From contig NZ_CP064295.1 in the NCBI RefSeq assembly GCF_015476115.1, forward strand, positions 62,001 through 126,000: 64,000 bases of DNA, written 5' to 3'. This document shows positions 45,926 through 55,091 of this stretch, piece by piece. Source of the DNA: Aegicerativicinus sediminis (GTDB lineage: Bacteria; Bacteroidota; Bacteroidia; Flavobacteriales; Flavobacteriaceae). A program made the translations under genes and the position numbers. Each line of letters starts with the position of its first letter. Within the stretch, counting starts at the first letter, position 1. Under the pieces are notes generated by a model, which made no database searches, was not told the DNA's origin, and was given only the letters and a program-made list of their open reading frames with translations.

Positions 45926-47167
45926 ATGATTGATGCGAAAAAATTAACCGAAAGATTCATTAGCTACGTGAAAATCCATTCAGAATCTGATCCAAATTCT
46001 GAAACTACTCCAAGTACTGAACGCCAGTGGGATATTGCCAAAAAGCTGGTAGAAGATTTAAAGGCAATTGGACTTAGCGAAGTTCAAATCGATGATAAAG
46101 CTTATATAATGGCAACTCTTCCTTCTAATATTGATAAGGACATACCAACAATTGGGTTTATTTCGCATTTTGATACGAGTCCGGATTTTACTGGTAAAAA
46201 TGTCAATCCACAATTTCAAGAGAATTATGATGGAAGTGATATTGTTTTAAATGAGGAGCAAAACATTATACTTTCACCTGATTATTTCGAAGATTTGCTA
46301 CAATATAAAGGCCAAACACTTATTACCACAGATGGGACTACTCTTTTGGGGGCAGACGATAAAGCCGGGATTACCGAAATTGTTTGTGCAATGGAATATT
46401 TAATTAACCACCCAGAGATAAAACATGGTACTATTAAGGTGGGTTTTACCCCGGATGAGGAAATAGGAAGGGGTGCACACCATTTCGATGTGACCAAATT
46501 TGGTGCAGATTGGGCTTATACGATGGACGGCAGTGAAATTGGGGAGCTAGAATTTGAAAATTTTAATGCTGCTAGCGCGGTGGTAACCATTAAGGGAAAG
46601 TCGGTACATCCTGGTTATGCTAAAGATAAAATGGTTAACTCCATTTACATAGCAAACAAATTTATTGATGCATTGCCACGACTTGAAACCCCAGAACATA
46701 CTGAGCATTACCAAGGATTTTTTCATTTACATAAAGTAAATGGAGATGTTGAGGAAACCAGATTACAGTATATTATTCGCGACCATGATATGGATCAATT
46801 TGAGGCACGAAAATCAATGATAGAGCAAATTGCATTTGATATCAATTCAGAATATGAAAAAGAAGTTATCACGGTTGAAATAAAGAACCAGTATTTAAAC
46901 ATGCGTGAAAAAATTGAGCCTGTAATGCATATTGTAGATTTGGCTGAGGAAGCAATGAAAGCTGTAGGTATTGAACCCAATATAAAACCAATTCGGGGTG
47001 GTACAGATGGCTCTCAACTATCTTATATGGGACTTCCATGCCCTAACATTTTTGCAGGGGGACATAATTTCCACGGTCGTTTTGAATATGTTCCGGTTGA
47101 AAGTATGGTTAAAGCAACCGAAGTTATCTGTAAAATTGCAGAGTTGGCCGCTACCAAAGATTTATAA
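45926..47167 (+). CDS. pepT: Peptidase T (tripeptidase)
   Basis: M20-family zinc exopeptidase that removes N-terminal residues from tripeptides. 413 residues, the usual length. Zinc/catalytic motifs: SHFDTSPD (His and Asp), [10 protein letters not shown] (bridging Asp), [13 protein letters not shown] (catalytic Glu and Zn Glu), [14 protein letters not shown], and the C-terminal [10 protein letters not shown] (Zn His). A dimerisation domain lies in the middle. It stands alone, with the PepSY gene convergent to it. Confidence 0.95.
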   Translation: MIDAKKLTERFISYVKIHSESDPNSETTPSTERQWDIAKKLVEDLKAIGLSEVQIDDKAYIMATLPSNIDKDIPTIGFISHFDTSPDFTGKNVNPQFQENYDGSDIVLNEEQNIILSPDYFEDLLQYKGQTLITTDGTTLLGADDKAGITEIVCAMEYLINHPEIKHGTIKVGFTPDEEIGRGAHHFDVTKFGADWAYTMDGSEIGELEFENFNAASAVVTIKGKSVHPGYAKDKMVNSIYIANKFIDALPRLETPEHTEHYQGFFHLHKVNGDVEETRLQYIIRDHDMDQFEARKSMIEQIAFDINSEYEKEVITVEIKNQYLNMREKIEPVMHIVDLAEEAMKAVGIEPNIKPIRGGTDGSQLSYMGLPCPNIFAGGHNFHGRFEYVPVESMVKATEVICKIAELAATKDL

Positions 47168-47204
47168 AAAAATTACAGCGATAAGATTAGATAACAATAA
47201 TTTA

Positions 47205-48365
47205 TTAGCTGTACAATTTAATTACTTTCTTAATTTGCTTAGTGCGTTTCTTTGCTCGTTTTTTCTTGAGTTTGTTAATCCAAATTATTGTTCCGGTAAT
47301 TGGTAAACTAGTAGCAATAAGACAAGCCAAGAAATAAATTATTTTCGAAATTCCTCCAAATATCTCACCTGTATGAAGTGGTTTAATCAAGGATGCAATT
47401 TGAACGTTTAAAGGCTTTTCATTAAATATATCTTTCAGTAAAATATCACCTTGCTTAGAAAGGATTAGGCTATTGCTAACAGTTGGAGTCCAAGAACTTG
47501 CATTTTTTTTACGTATATTAAAATAATCATTGCGATCTGAAGGTAGACCTATACTCAAGTCACCGCTATAATTAAACTCCTCATTAGCTATATTCAAAAT
47601 TTCAGAAAGACTTAATTCAGAAGCATTGCTTTCTGGAACAGTAATTTCAGGTTGACTACGGTTAAAAACAGGAGTTCCTAGTACAGCACTTGCACCTTCT
47701 TTGTACCACCCAAATGACCAATTAAGGCCCGTGAGTGTCATAACAATTAAAAAGATACAGGCATAAAATCCCAATGTATTGTGTAAATCGTGGTTGATAC
47801 GTTTCCAGCTTGCTGAAAATTTAATTTTGAAACCAGGTTTAAACTGCTTCCATAACATCTTTTTTGGAAACCATAAAATGATACCAGAAATTGACAAAAA
47901 GAAAAAGATGATTGTTGCTATACCAACGATCGGTCGACCTACGGAAGTATCTAAAAGTAGCCAGCGGTGCAACCTGAACATAGTCATAAAAAATTCATTT
48001 ATACTATCATTAGTTTCATGTTGTAAAGTTTTACCAGTAAATTGATTTACATAAACTGCAGTTCCCCTTCTATCTTCAGGGGACATTTTTACTCTAAATT
48101 CATATGGCGATGTTGAATTGGATGGTATGGTAAAACCATCAATTGTGCCCTTCCCAGAAAGTTTCTCAACCAACTGCTCAGCGGACAATATTGATTCAGA
48201 ATTGCCCTCTAACTCCAAATTTTCAGTAAACGCTGATTTAATTTCTTTTTCAAAAGTTAAAATAGTACCACTCAAACAGACCAAGAATAACACTATCCCA
48301 CTGCCAATTCCCAACCATAAATGAATGTCATTAATTAATTTTCTAAATGTGTAGTTTTTCTTCAT
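47205..48365 (-). CDS. PepSY-associated transmembrane protein
   Basis: A 386-residue inner-membrane protein. Helices are at about 14-38, 140-165, 190-215 and 340-365, with a large periplasmic region holding PepSY-type modules. Family members are often near siderophore receptors and are thought to reduce or release iron from siderophores using haem- or quinone-linked electrons. The N-terminus (KLINDIHLWLGIGSGIVLFLVCLSGTILTFEKEI) is typical. Its promoter carries the same motif as the FecA-like receptor gene 5 kb away, which supports an iron role. Basic C-terminal tail. Confidence 0.88.
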   Translation of the reverse strand: MKKNYTFRKLINDIHLWLGIGSGIVLFLVCLSGTILTFEKEIKSAFTENLELEGNSESILSAEQLVEKLSGKGTIDGFTIPSNSTSPYEFRVKMSPEDRRGTAVYVNQFTGKTLQHETNDSINEFFMTMFRLHRWLLLDTSVGRPIVGIATIIFFFLSISGIILWFPKKMLWKQFKPGFKIKFSASWKRINHDLHNTLGFYACIFLIVMTLTGLNWSFGWYKEGASAVLGTPVFNRSQPEITVPESNASELSLSEILNIANEEFNYSGDLSIGLPSDRNDYFNIRKKNASSWTPTVSNSLILSKQGDILLKDIFNEKPLNVQIASLIKPLHTGEIFGGISKIIYFLACLIATSLPITGTIIWINKLKKKRAKKRTKQIKKVIKLYS

Positions 48366-48728
48366 GGATATTCAAGGCTAAAAAATTGGCTTATTTTGAA
48401 ATTAAAGCTGCAAATATAAACTCACCTATCATTTTAAACAAGTTATTTAGAATCATTTTAAACAATGAATTGAAAACATTTTCAATAGCATAAGAAGAAT
48501 ATTTAATTGAGATATTTAAATCCACTTTTTATTAAAAATTTAAACATATAATTTCATGGGTAATTCAATAAATTAGATGGTATATCTGGACCTTTGACGT
48601 CTTTAAATCTGAGAAATTCAGCATGTACATTTGTTTTCTTTTTGGTCTATGTAACAATTATTACACTGTTTGAATTAACGAACGATTAAATTTGCCACAA
48701 TACCTTCCCCGAGGTTATAGGGATTACT
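48366..48728. other. 363-base intergenic region between PepSY and tsdA genes
   Basis: The left part holds the promoter and candidate operator of the PepSY gene (48411-48453). The right part, towards tsdA, contains TAAATTTG at 48687-48694, a -7 match whose nearest TTG is only 14 bases upstream, so the promoter is weak or activator-dependent. The middle is AT-rich and no gene, tRNA or strong hairpin is evident. Confidence 0.5.
48411..48453 (-). promoter_or_regulatory. Promoter and candidate iron operator of the PepSY gene
   Basis: Minus strand: ATTCTAAATAA (48453-48443) directly precedes TTG (48441-48439), a 20-base spacer and TATATTTG (48418-48411). The wider site is an imperfect palindrome, TTTAAAAT-g-ATTCTAAA. 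The motif and its place relative to -33 are the same as at the FecA-like receptor. Confidence 0.6.
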
Positions 48729-49757
48729 ATGAACGATTTTGAAAAACTTTTTAGGTCTTTAAAAATTATATTCTCGCTGCTAATGGCGGGTGTAATTTTC
48801 ATTTCCATTTTCATTGTATACTATAGTTACAACCCTGAAATGTTACAATTTGTTCAACCCAAATCGAGTATCTGGGTAGTTAAGATTCCAGAAGAACAAT
48901 TTGATGCAGGTGCTATGGATGCGATTGTTAAAAAAGGCTATCAAATTGTAACCGAAACTTCGAGTTGGTTAGGCCCCTCAACAGAAGACCCTCAGCGCCG
49001 TTTTGCTGGCAATAATCTTTCTTGTTCAAACTGCCACCTTCAAGCTGGGGCTCAAGCAGGTTCGGGGTCTTGGGTTGGTGTCACAGATCGCTATCCACAA
49101 TTCCGTGGTAGAGAAAACAAAATTGGAACAATTGAAGACAGAATAAATGGGTGCATGGAAAGAAGCATGAATGGAAAAATACTGGATGTAAACGACCCAA
49201 ACATGATGGCTATTGTAAGCTATATGGAATGGTTAGGAGAAGGACTCCCTGAGGAAAGAATAAAAGAATATAGTGGCTATCCAAAAATCGTTCTGCCTAA
49301 TGTAGCGGTGGATCTGGGAAAAGGCAAGGATGTATACACAAGAGAATGCATGGTATGTCATGGAGAAGGTGGACAAGGTATTCCAAAACCAAATGGTGTT
49401 GGTTACACTTATCCTCCACTATGGGGATCTGATTCATACAATAACGGCGCAGGAATGCACAGGGTAATTACAGCTGCAGAATTTATTAAATCTAATATGC
49501 CTTTTTTGCAAGCTACTTGGGATAACCCAAAATTAACAGATGAAGAGGCTTATAATGTGGCAGGTTATATTAACAGTTTTGAAAGACCTGAAAAAGCCTC
49601 TCTTACCGAAGATTTCCCTGATAAAAAATTAAAGCCCGTATCCACTCCCTATGGACCCTGGACAGATGAATTTCCTGCTGAACAGCATAAATTTGGGCCC
49701 TTTATACCTATCATAGAATTCTATAAAAAGGAATTCGGAATTACAAAAAGCAAATAA
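48729..49757 (+). CDS. TsdA-like dihaem cytochrome c (thiosulfate dehydrogenase family)
   Basis: A 342-residue protein anchored by one N-terminal helix (about 12-33). Two haem c motifs: CSNCH (C99-H103) and CMVCH (C207-H211). Between them lies RINGCMERSMNGK; C142 occupies the place of the unusual Cys axial ligand (Cys96 in Allochromatium TsdA) where thiosulfate is bound. A further Met (M257, in SNMPF) is a candidate axial ligand of haem 2. TsdA oxidises two thiosulfates to tetrathionate, or the reverse. Electrons would go to or come from other periplasmic cytochromes. It shares TAATG with the next gene. Confidence 0.78.
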   Translation: MNDFEKLFRSLKIIFSLLMAGVIFISIFIVYYSYNPEMLQFVQPKSSIWVVKIPEEQFDAGAMDAIVKKGYQIVTETSSWLGPSTEDPQRRFAGNNLSCSNCHLQAGAQAGSGSWVGVTDRYPQFRGRENKIGTIEDRINGCMERSMNGKILDVNDPNMMAIVSYMEWLGEGLPEERIKEYSGYPKIVLPNVAVDLGKGKDVYTRECMVCHGEGGQGIPKPNGVGYTYPPLWGSDSYNNGAGMHRVITAAEFIKSNMPFLQATWDNPKLTDEEAYNVAGYINSFERPEKASLTEDFPDKKLKPVSTPYGPWTDEFPAEQHKFGPFIPIIEFYKKEFGITKSK

Positions 49758-51106
49758 TGTTTAAGCACCAAATTACCTTCGTCTTACTATTTATAAACCT
49801 TTCCCTTTGGCCGCAAAATGCTGAAAAGAAAGAATCTACTGGCGATTTAAGTGGACAATGGAGAACCTTCTACATGAACACTATTAATGACGGACATCTC
49901 AAAGATTTTAACGCTTTGGCAACCGGAGGTTATGTGAAATACGAATACAAATTTTCCAAAGGGTTCTACCTAGGGGGAGCCCTATATACTTCTATTAATA
50001 CTAATATCCAAGATCTTACGGAACCCGATCTAACCACCGGCAAAACCAGTCGCTACGAAGAGGGTTTATTTGATTTGGAAAACTTGGAGGAGGATTGGAT
50101 AGCTTTGATTGGAGAACTCTATGCGGGTTACAAATTTGGGCGCAATGATCTAAAAATTGGTCGCATGAAACTAAAGACACCTTTTTTAAACCCAGAAGAT
50201 GGCAGAATGATTCCTACTTTGGTACAAGGTATTTGGTATCGCCACAATTCAAAAAAAGGTGCCATTTTCCAACTAGGCTACATAGATAGAATTGCACCAC
50301 GATCTACCTCCAAATTTTTCAATATCGGAGAAAGTATTGGTCTTTATCCTGTTGGGCGCGATTTAGCGGGGCAACCCTCTTTATATCGAGAAAAGGTGAC
50401 TTCTAACTTTATATTGGTAGCAAATGGACTTATACCTATTAATGAAAGATTTTCAGTAGATATTTGGGACTTTTTTGTTGAAAATGTGTTCAATAGCTTT
50501 TATATAAATCCTAAGTATAAATTAAGCGATAAATGGTTGTTTGAGGCAGAGTGGCTGCATCAAAATAAAATAAATAATGGTGGGAACTCAATTGATTCAT
50601 TAAGTTATTTTCTCGATGATAATTCTGATGTTATAGGCGGTAAATTTTCTTACAAGATAAAAGATTATTCATCCGTTTCTTTGGCTTATGACCGTATTAC
50701 AACGTTTGGGAGATTCTTGTTCCCAAGGGAATGGGGAAGGGAATTTCTTTTCAGTTTTCAAAAGCGAGAGCGAAGTGAGGGTACGGCAGGCAACCACGCC
50801 TTAGTCGCATATTATAATACACGAACCGACATACCTTCACTCAAAACAAGAATAAATTCTATTTGGAGTGTTGGTCAACACTGGAAAGATTCTGCAAGCG
50901 ATCCTGCTCTTAATAAATATGCCTTTCCTAGTTATACGCACTTCAATGCAGACCTTTTCTTTGAGTTTGAAAAATTAAAAGGATTTAGACCAGAATTTCT
51001 ATTCACCTATAAATTGGCTAACGGTGATTTCCCTGATAACCATAATTTCATTATCAATAAAGTTAATATGTGGAATATTAACTTAGTCTTTAATTACAAT
51101 TTTTAG
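49757..51106 (+). CDS. Outer-membrane porin-like barrel coupled to TsdA
   Basis: A 449-residue outer-membrane barrel of the OprD/alginate-porin flavour. Signal peptide about 1-20 (LSLWPQ). Many amphipathic strands with aromatic girdles and a C-terminal Phe (VFNYNF), the mark of a Bam substrate. The start codon A is the last base of the tsdA stop (TAATG), so the two are translationally coupled. It may bring thiosulfate or tetrathionate in, or another anion used with the cytochrome; that is inference from the pairing. Confidence 0.72.
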   Translation: MFKHQITFVLLFINLSLWPQNAEKKESTGDLSGQWRTFYMNTINDGHLKDFNALATGGYVKYEYKFSKGFYLGGALYTSINTNIQDLTEPDLTTGKTSRYEEGLFDLENLEEDWIALIGELYAGYKFGRNDLKIGRMKLKTPFLNPEDGRMIPTLVQGIWYRHNSKKGAIFQLGYIDRIAPRSTSKFFNIGESIGLYPVGRDLAGQPSLYREKVTSNFILVANGLIPINERFSVDIWDFFVENVFNSFYINPKYKLSDKWLFEAEWLHQNKINNGGNSIDSLSYFLDDNSDVIGGKFSYKIKDYSSVSLAYDRITTFGRFLFPREWGREFLFSFQKRERSEGTAGNHALVAYYNTRTDIPSLKTRINSIWSVGQHWKDSASDPALNKYAFPSYTHFNADLFFEFEKLKGFRPEFLFTYKLANGDFPDNHNFIINKVNMWNINLVFNYNF

Positions 51107-51270
51107 TATTCCAATAGGAATGTGGGAGTAAACCATATCGAGTAATAGATCTATTAGTTTGAACAAATAGTAATTAAATGGAACCATCCATTATGATTTT
51201 GGCTTTCATTTAAAATTACACGTCTGGTAGATTGTATAAATTCTATCTTTATGGTATAAATTTCCATACT

Positions 51271-51870
51271 ATGGCCGGAATTACTTCCGTAGAAGAATAC
51301 TTAGAGAAACATAAACAATACCATTCTGAATTGCAACTCTTGAGAGAAACTATCCTAGAAACAGAATTGGAAGAATGTATTAAATGGGGCGCACCAGTAT
51401 ATACCTTAAACGGAAAAAATGTTGTAGGGCTTGGAGCCTTCAAAAATCATTTTGGAGTATGGTTTTTTAATGGAGTTTTTTTAAGCGATCCTAAGAATGT
51501 ACTGTTTAATGCACAAGAAGGAAAAACTAAAGCACTTCGCCAATTACGTTATGTAACTGAAAAGGATATAGACAAAGTTGTGCTTCGAAATTATTTAAGA
51601 GAAGCCATTCAAAACCAAAAAGATGGCAAAGAATTAATTCCAGTTAAAAAGAGCAAAAAGGTTGAACTGCCAAAAGAGCTTTCTGAAGTGTTGAACAACA
51701 ATGCCATTTTAAAAACCTCTTTTTTTAATTTAGCCCCTTATAAACAAAGGGAATATGCCGAATTTATAGAATCGGCAAAAAGAGAAGCCACTAAACAAAC
51801 AAGGATTGATAAAATAATTCCTTTGATCGAAGAAGGTATCGGCTTAAATGATAAATACAAAAACTGCTAA
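51271..51870 (+). CDS. DUF1801 / YdeI-OmpD-associated family protein
   Basis: A 199-residue protein. N-terminal DUF1801 fold (TSVEEYLEKHKQYHSELQ, then ECIKWGAPVYTLNGKNVVGLGAFKNHFGVWFFNG) and C-terminal YdeI/OmpD-associated helical region (LAPYKQREYAEFIESAKREATKQTRIDKII). Role unclear; related proteins are linked to tolerance of antimicrobial peptides. Start at the ATG at 51271, where family-like sequence begins, rather than the TTG at 51232. A terminator follows. Confidence 0.8.
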   Translation: MAGITSVEEYLEKHKQYHSELQLLRETILETELEECIKWGAPVYTLNGKNVVGLGAFKNHFGVWFFNGVFLSDPKNVLFNAQEGKTKALRQLRYVTEKDIDKVVLRNYLREAIQNQKDGKELIPVKKSKKVELPKELSEVLNNNAILKTSFFNLAPYKQREYAEFIESAKREATKQTRIDKIIPLIEEGIGLNDKYKNC

Positions 51871-51871
51871 A

Positions 51872-51900
51872 AAAAAGCCTTCCAAAATGGAAGGCTTTTT
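51872..51900. terminator. Bidirectional terminator
   Basis: Stem AAAAAGCCTTCC / GGAAGGCTTTTT around a 5-base AAAAT loop. It lies between the YdeI-like gene and the convergent yajC. Confidence 0.88.
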
Positions 51901-51921
51901 AGTATGTTCTTATTATTGTGA

Positions 51922-52209
51922 CTAGGCTTTTGGAGTGGCGTTTAATTTCCTACTCATTTCCATTGAAATGGCAGAGCGCTCAAATTTAATTTTACCCGCG
52001 AGCGTTTCAATAACACAACTGTCGTCTTTATCACTTAAGTCAACAACTTTGCCGTGCATGCCACTTTTTGTTATCACTTTATCACCTCTTTTTAATTCGC
52101 TTGCAAATTTTTTTTCCTGTTTAGCGCGTTTCATTTGTGGTGCAATCATAAAGAAATACACAACCGCAAACATGGCGATAAATGGCAGAAAATCCATTAA
52201 GTTTCCCAT
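51922..52209 (-). CDS. yajC: YajC, preprotein translocase accessory subunit
   Basis: A 95-residue protein with one N-terminal membrane helix (about 6-22) and a small cytoplasmic SH3-like part: KRGDKVITKSGMHGKVVDLSDKDDSCVIET. YajC joins SecDF to support Sec-dependent export. It is the last gene of the nusB-DUF1573-yajC order on the minus strand, frequent in Flavobacteriaceae. A later ATG at 52197 (MDFLPF) is possible. Confidence 0.93.
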   Translation of the reverse strand: MGNLMDFLPFIAMFAVVYFFMIAPQMKRAKQEKKFASELKRGDKVITKSGMHGKVVDLSDKDDSCVIETLAGKIKFERSAISMEMSRKLNATPKA

Positions 52210-52244
52210 CTTCTAAAGTCTAGTCTAATTTAATTTAGTGTTTA

Positions 52245-52721
52245 TTATGAATCAGTTTTTGGAGCGTTTGGATCTGCTTCGATGAAAGCCTTGATTTTTA
52301 CTTGCTCTTTTCCAGATTCTGTATTGGTAGTTAAAGTAATAACCTTTGACACTTGGTTACCTGGAGTTCCCCTACCGTTAAATTTAACTGTAAATTCGGC
52401 TGTTTCTCCGGGAGCTAAAGGCTCTTTTTTCCAATCTGAAGGAACTGTACATCCACATGTACTTTTAATATCACTTACAACTAAAGGAGATTCTCCGGTA
52501 TTTGTATAAGAAAATTTTGTTTCTACTGGAGTTCCATTAATAATGGTACCAAAATCGTGTTCAGTTTCAGCGAAACTAATTTCTGGGAATTCACCTGCGG
52601 TTGCATCTCTTTCAGCAGCTTCAGCCACATTTTCTTCCTTTATCTTACTTGTAGCATCGTCTTTACATGCTGTAAAAGCAACCATACATAGGGCACTTAA
52701 TCCTAGGATAACTTTTTTCAT
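52245..52721 (-). CDS. DUF1573 lipoprotein
   Basis: A 158-residue lipoprotein (lipobox VAFTAC, Cys at about 19). The DUF1573 domain (about 45-140) opens with ISFAETEHDFGTIINGTPVETKFSYTNTG and contains SDIKSTCGCTVPSDW with its two Cys, an immunoglobulin-like fold. Found very widely in Bacteroidota beside yajC; function is unknown. The Cys pair may bind metal or form a disulfide. Confidence 0.9.
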   Translation of the reverse strand: MKKVILGLSALCMVAFTACKDDATSKIKEENVAEAAERDATAGEFPEISFAETEHDFGTIINGTPVETKFSYTNTGESPLVVSDIKSTCGCTVPSDWKKEPLAPGETAEFTVKFNGRGTPGNQVSKVITLTTNTESGKEQVKIKAFIEADPNAPKTDS

Positions 52722-52841
52722 GGTTATGGTTTTAAATTTTAAAATTTTACAATTTGAGATGGTAAAAGTAATAATATTTTCAGCTAATAAAAACTTTTTA
52801 GCCCTTATCTGTTCTATGCTTGGGGGATTCTGGAGAGATTT

Positions 52842-53786
52842 TTATAGCAGCCCGCGACCGACTTTAACGTATTTTAAACTCTCCTTATAGTCTTTTACAA
52901 TCCTATCCAAGATACCGTTGATGAAAATACTACTCTTCGGTGTTGAATATTCCTTAGCGATTTCGATATACTCGTTTATTGTTACTTTAAACGGAATAGA
53001 ATTAAAATTTTGAAACTCACAAATTGCCATTTGAAGCAGGACCATATCCATCTGGGCAATCCTTTCTGAATCCCAGTTAGTGGTATAGTTTGTAACCTCA
53101 TTATTCAATTTTGAACTATTCAAAACAGTCTTCTTTAAAAGAGCCATACCAAACTCACGGTCATCTTCGTCCCTAAATAACTCTGGCAGAAAATGATGAA
53201 TATTGGAATGGGGCTTGGCCTTTTGAATAAGTCGCAATAGGCTTGTATTAATTAATGGAAGATCATCTAACCAAGTTAACTTTTTATCTTCAAAATAATC
53301 GTAAAGCTTCTCATTTGGAGCAATTATTTCCGAAAAAATGTCCGCGACAAAATTACGATCAATCTTAAAAGATTCCTCTATTTCTCCCAAATAGGAAGCA
53401 TATAGTTTACTGTTTAAAATGCTTTTAAATAGAATTTCTACATACTCGAAATCCAGATACCAAAAGTTCAGTTTACGTTTTTCTACCAATTCTGTAAACT
53501 CCGCATCATTTCTCAAAAGCAACAACAATTGGTTATTGGCCAATTTAACTGCCGAGGGTATCCCTTTGTTATTATTTAGGATTTGATTTTTTGTTCGCTC
53601 TATTTGAGATTCAGCTCTTTTTTGAACCTCAACCAAAAGCGCAAGGATACTTACATGCAAATCGAACATTCCATTAAAACTCTGATTCAAAAAGGCCTCA
53701 TATTTTTTTAGGTCCTCATTCTCGTCAGCTCCAAATGCATAAATTGTTTGCATAACTTTAATTCGGATGTGTCTACGGTTTAGCAT
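52842..53786 (-). CDS. nusB: Transcription antitermination factor NusB, extended Bacteroidota form
   Basis: 314 residues, about twice the E. coli length. The N-terminus MLNRRHIRIKVMQTIYAFGADEN matches the RNA-binding arm of NusB, and the C-terminal half (about 205-305: RIAQMDMVLLQMAICEF, KVTINEYIEIAKEYSTPKSSIFINGILDRI) is the NusB core. The middle part is the lineage extension. NusB with NusE supports antitermination at rRNA operons. The box CAAAAATA at 53840-53847 is a weak -7 candidate. Confidence 0.93.
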   Translation of the reverse strand: MLNRRHIRIKVMQTIYAFGADENEDLKKYEAFLNQSFNGMFDLHVSILALLVEVQKRAESQIERTKNQILNNNKGIPSAVKLANNQLLLLLRNDAEFTELVEKRKLNFWYLDFEYVEILFKSILNSKLYASYLGEIEESFKIDRNFVADIFSEIIAPNEKLYDYFEDKKLTWLDDLPLINTSLLRLIQKAKPHSNIHHFLPELFRDEDDREFGMALLKKTVLNSSKLNNEVTNYTTNWDSERIAQMDMVLLQMAICEFQNFNSIPFKVTINEYIEIAKEYSTPKSSIFINGILDRIVKDYKESLKYVKVGRGLL

Positions 53787-53862
53787 GTTGAAAGAACTTA
53801 GGTCAATAAAATAGGGGAATTAGTTTTCCCTCCTTTTTACAAAAATAAAATGTTTGACTGAA

Positions 53863-54969
53863 TTAACGTTTGGAGTTTTCCAATTTACGCGTTTCTATAC
53901 GTTCATTGGCAATTTGAACAGCAGCTTGATTAGTTGTAATATCTTCTCTTTTTGATCGTTCAAATATTTCCAAGGTAGTATTGAAAATATTTTCCGTTTT
54001 ACGCATAATCTCTTGCTTACCGTAATTTTCCAATTCGGCATATACATTTATAATACCGCCTGCATTAATCAAAAAATCTGGGGCATATAGAATTCCTCTT
54101 TCCTTTAATATCCTACCATGAACATTTTCATCGGCCAGCTGGTTGTTAGCTGCCCCTGCAATTATTTGGGTTTTTAATCGATATACAGTATCGTCATTAA
54201 TTGTTGCGCCTAAAGCACAAGGAGCATAAATATCCATTTGCTCATCGAAGAAATCACCATCAAAAATGTCAACATGATATCTCTTCGCAATTTTTTCCAG
54301 GCATTCTTTATTAATGTCAGTAATAGTAACCTTTGCACCTTCATCTAAAAGGTATTCAATTAAAGCACCACCAACACTGCCTACACCTTGAACAAATATC
54401 TTTCTATCTTCAAGCACATCAGTACCGAATTTGAACTTTGCCGCTGCCTTCATTCCCATAAACACACCAAACGCAGTAATCGGAGATGGGTTACCAGCAC
54501 CACCTTTATTCTCGGAAATACCAGTAACATATGGAGTAACTTCCCTTACGATATCCATATCTTCGGTTGTCATTCCAACGTCCTCAGCGGTAATGTATTT
54601 TCCATTAAGAGAATGTACAAACTCCCCAAATTTTCGCATCAATTCGGGAGTTTTTTGTGTTGATGAATCTCCTATAATAACTGCCTTTCCACCACCCAGA
54701 TTTAAACCCGTTATGGCAGATTTCAATGTCATACCTCTTGAAAGTCTTAATACGTCATTAAGGGCTTCCCATTCATTCTGATAGGGCCACATTCTAGTTC
54801 CCCCAAGGGCTGGCCCCAAAACGGTGTTATGAATACCAATTATTGCCTTTAAACCAGTATCTTTGTCGTGGCAGAAAATAACCTGCTCGTGGTCATCGAA
54901 GGAAAGTTGTCCAAAAACTGGGTCAACTTTTTTAAGATCATTAATTCGGAGATCGTCAGAAATCATCAT
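53863..54969 (-). CDS. Leucine dehydrogenase-like Glu/Leu/Phe/Val dehydrogenase
   Basis: A 368-residue NAD-dependent amino-acid dehydrogenase. The catalytic Lys motif lies in GLNLGGGKAVIIGD (about 91-104), the N-terminal GTRMWPY contacts the substrate, and the Rossmann motif is VQGVGSVGGALIEYL. Size and motifs best fit leucine/valine dehydrogenase, which deaminates branched-chain amino acids to 2-oxo acids. The neighbouring HMG-CoA lyase, 10 kb away, acts further down leucine breakdown, but the two are not linked here. A well-spaced promoter lies upstream. Confidence 0.88.
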   Translation of the reverse strand: MMISDDLRINDLKKVDPVFGQLSFDDHEQVIFCHDKDTGLKAIIGIHNTVLGPALGGTRMWPYQNEWEALNDVLRLSRGMTLKSAITGLNLGGGKAVIIGDSSTQKTPELMRKFGEFVHSLNGKYITAEDVGMTTEDMDIVREVTPYVTGISENKGGAGNPSPITAFGVFMGMKAAAKFKFGTDVLEDRKIFVQGVGSVGGALIEYLLDEGAKVTITDINKECLEKIAKRYHVDIFDGDFFDEQMDIYAPCALGATINDDTVYRLKTQIIAGAANNQLADENVHGRILKERGILYAPDFLINAGGIINVYAELENYGKQEIMRKTENIFNTTLEIFERSKREDITTNQAAVQIANERIETRKLENSKR

Positions 54970-55006
54970 AAAATGTTAAGCTGTTTCGCTTATTAAAAAC
55001 AGCGTG

Positions 55007-55037
55007 CAAAATTAATGCAAATAGTGAGTGTTCGCAA
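55007..55037 (-). promoter_or_regulatory. Promoter of the leucine dehydrogenase-like gene
   Basis: Minus strand: TTG (55037-55035), 20-base spacer, TAATTTTG (55014-55007), 37 bases before the ATG at 54969. Confidence 0.6.
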
Positions 55038-55091
55038 ACATAATATGTTAAATACTATTTAATATCTAAGCCCCTCTTTTTCAAATCTTAA

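Noticed and set aside
47174-47213. TACAGC ... GCTGTA inverted repeat between pepT and the PepSY gene
   Set aside because: Six base pairs with a 28-base loop and no T-run; likely chance in AT-rich DNA.
48687-48694. TAAATTTG box as a full promoter for the TsdA-like gene
   Set aside because: The nearest TTG is only 14 bases away, so the -33 spacing does not fit; I list it only as a weak candidate inside the intergenic note.
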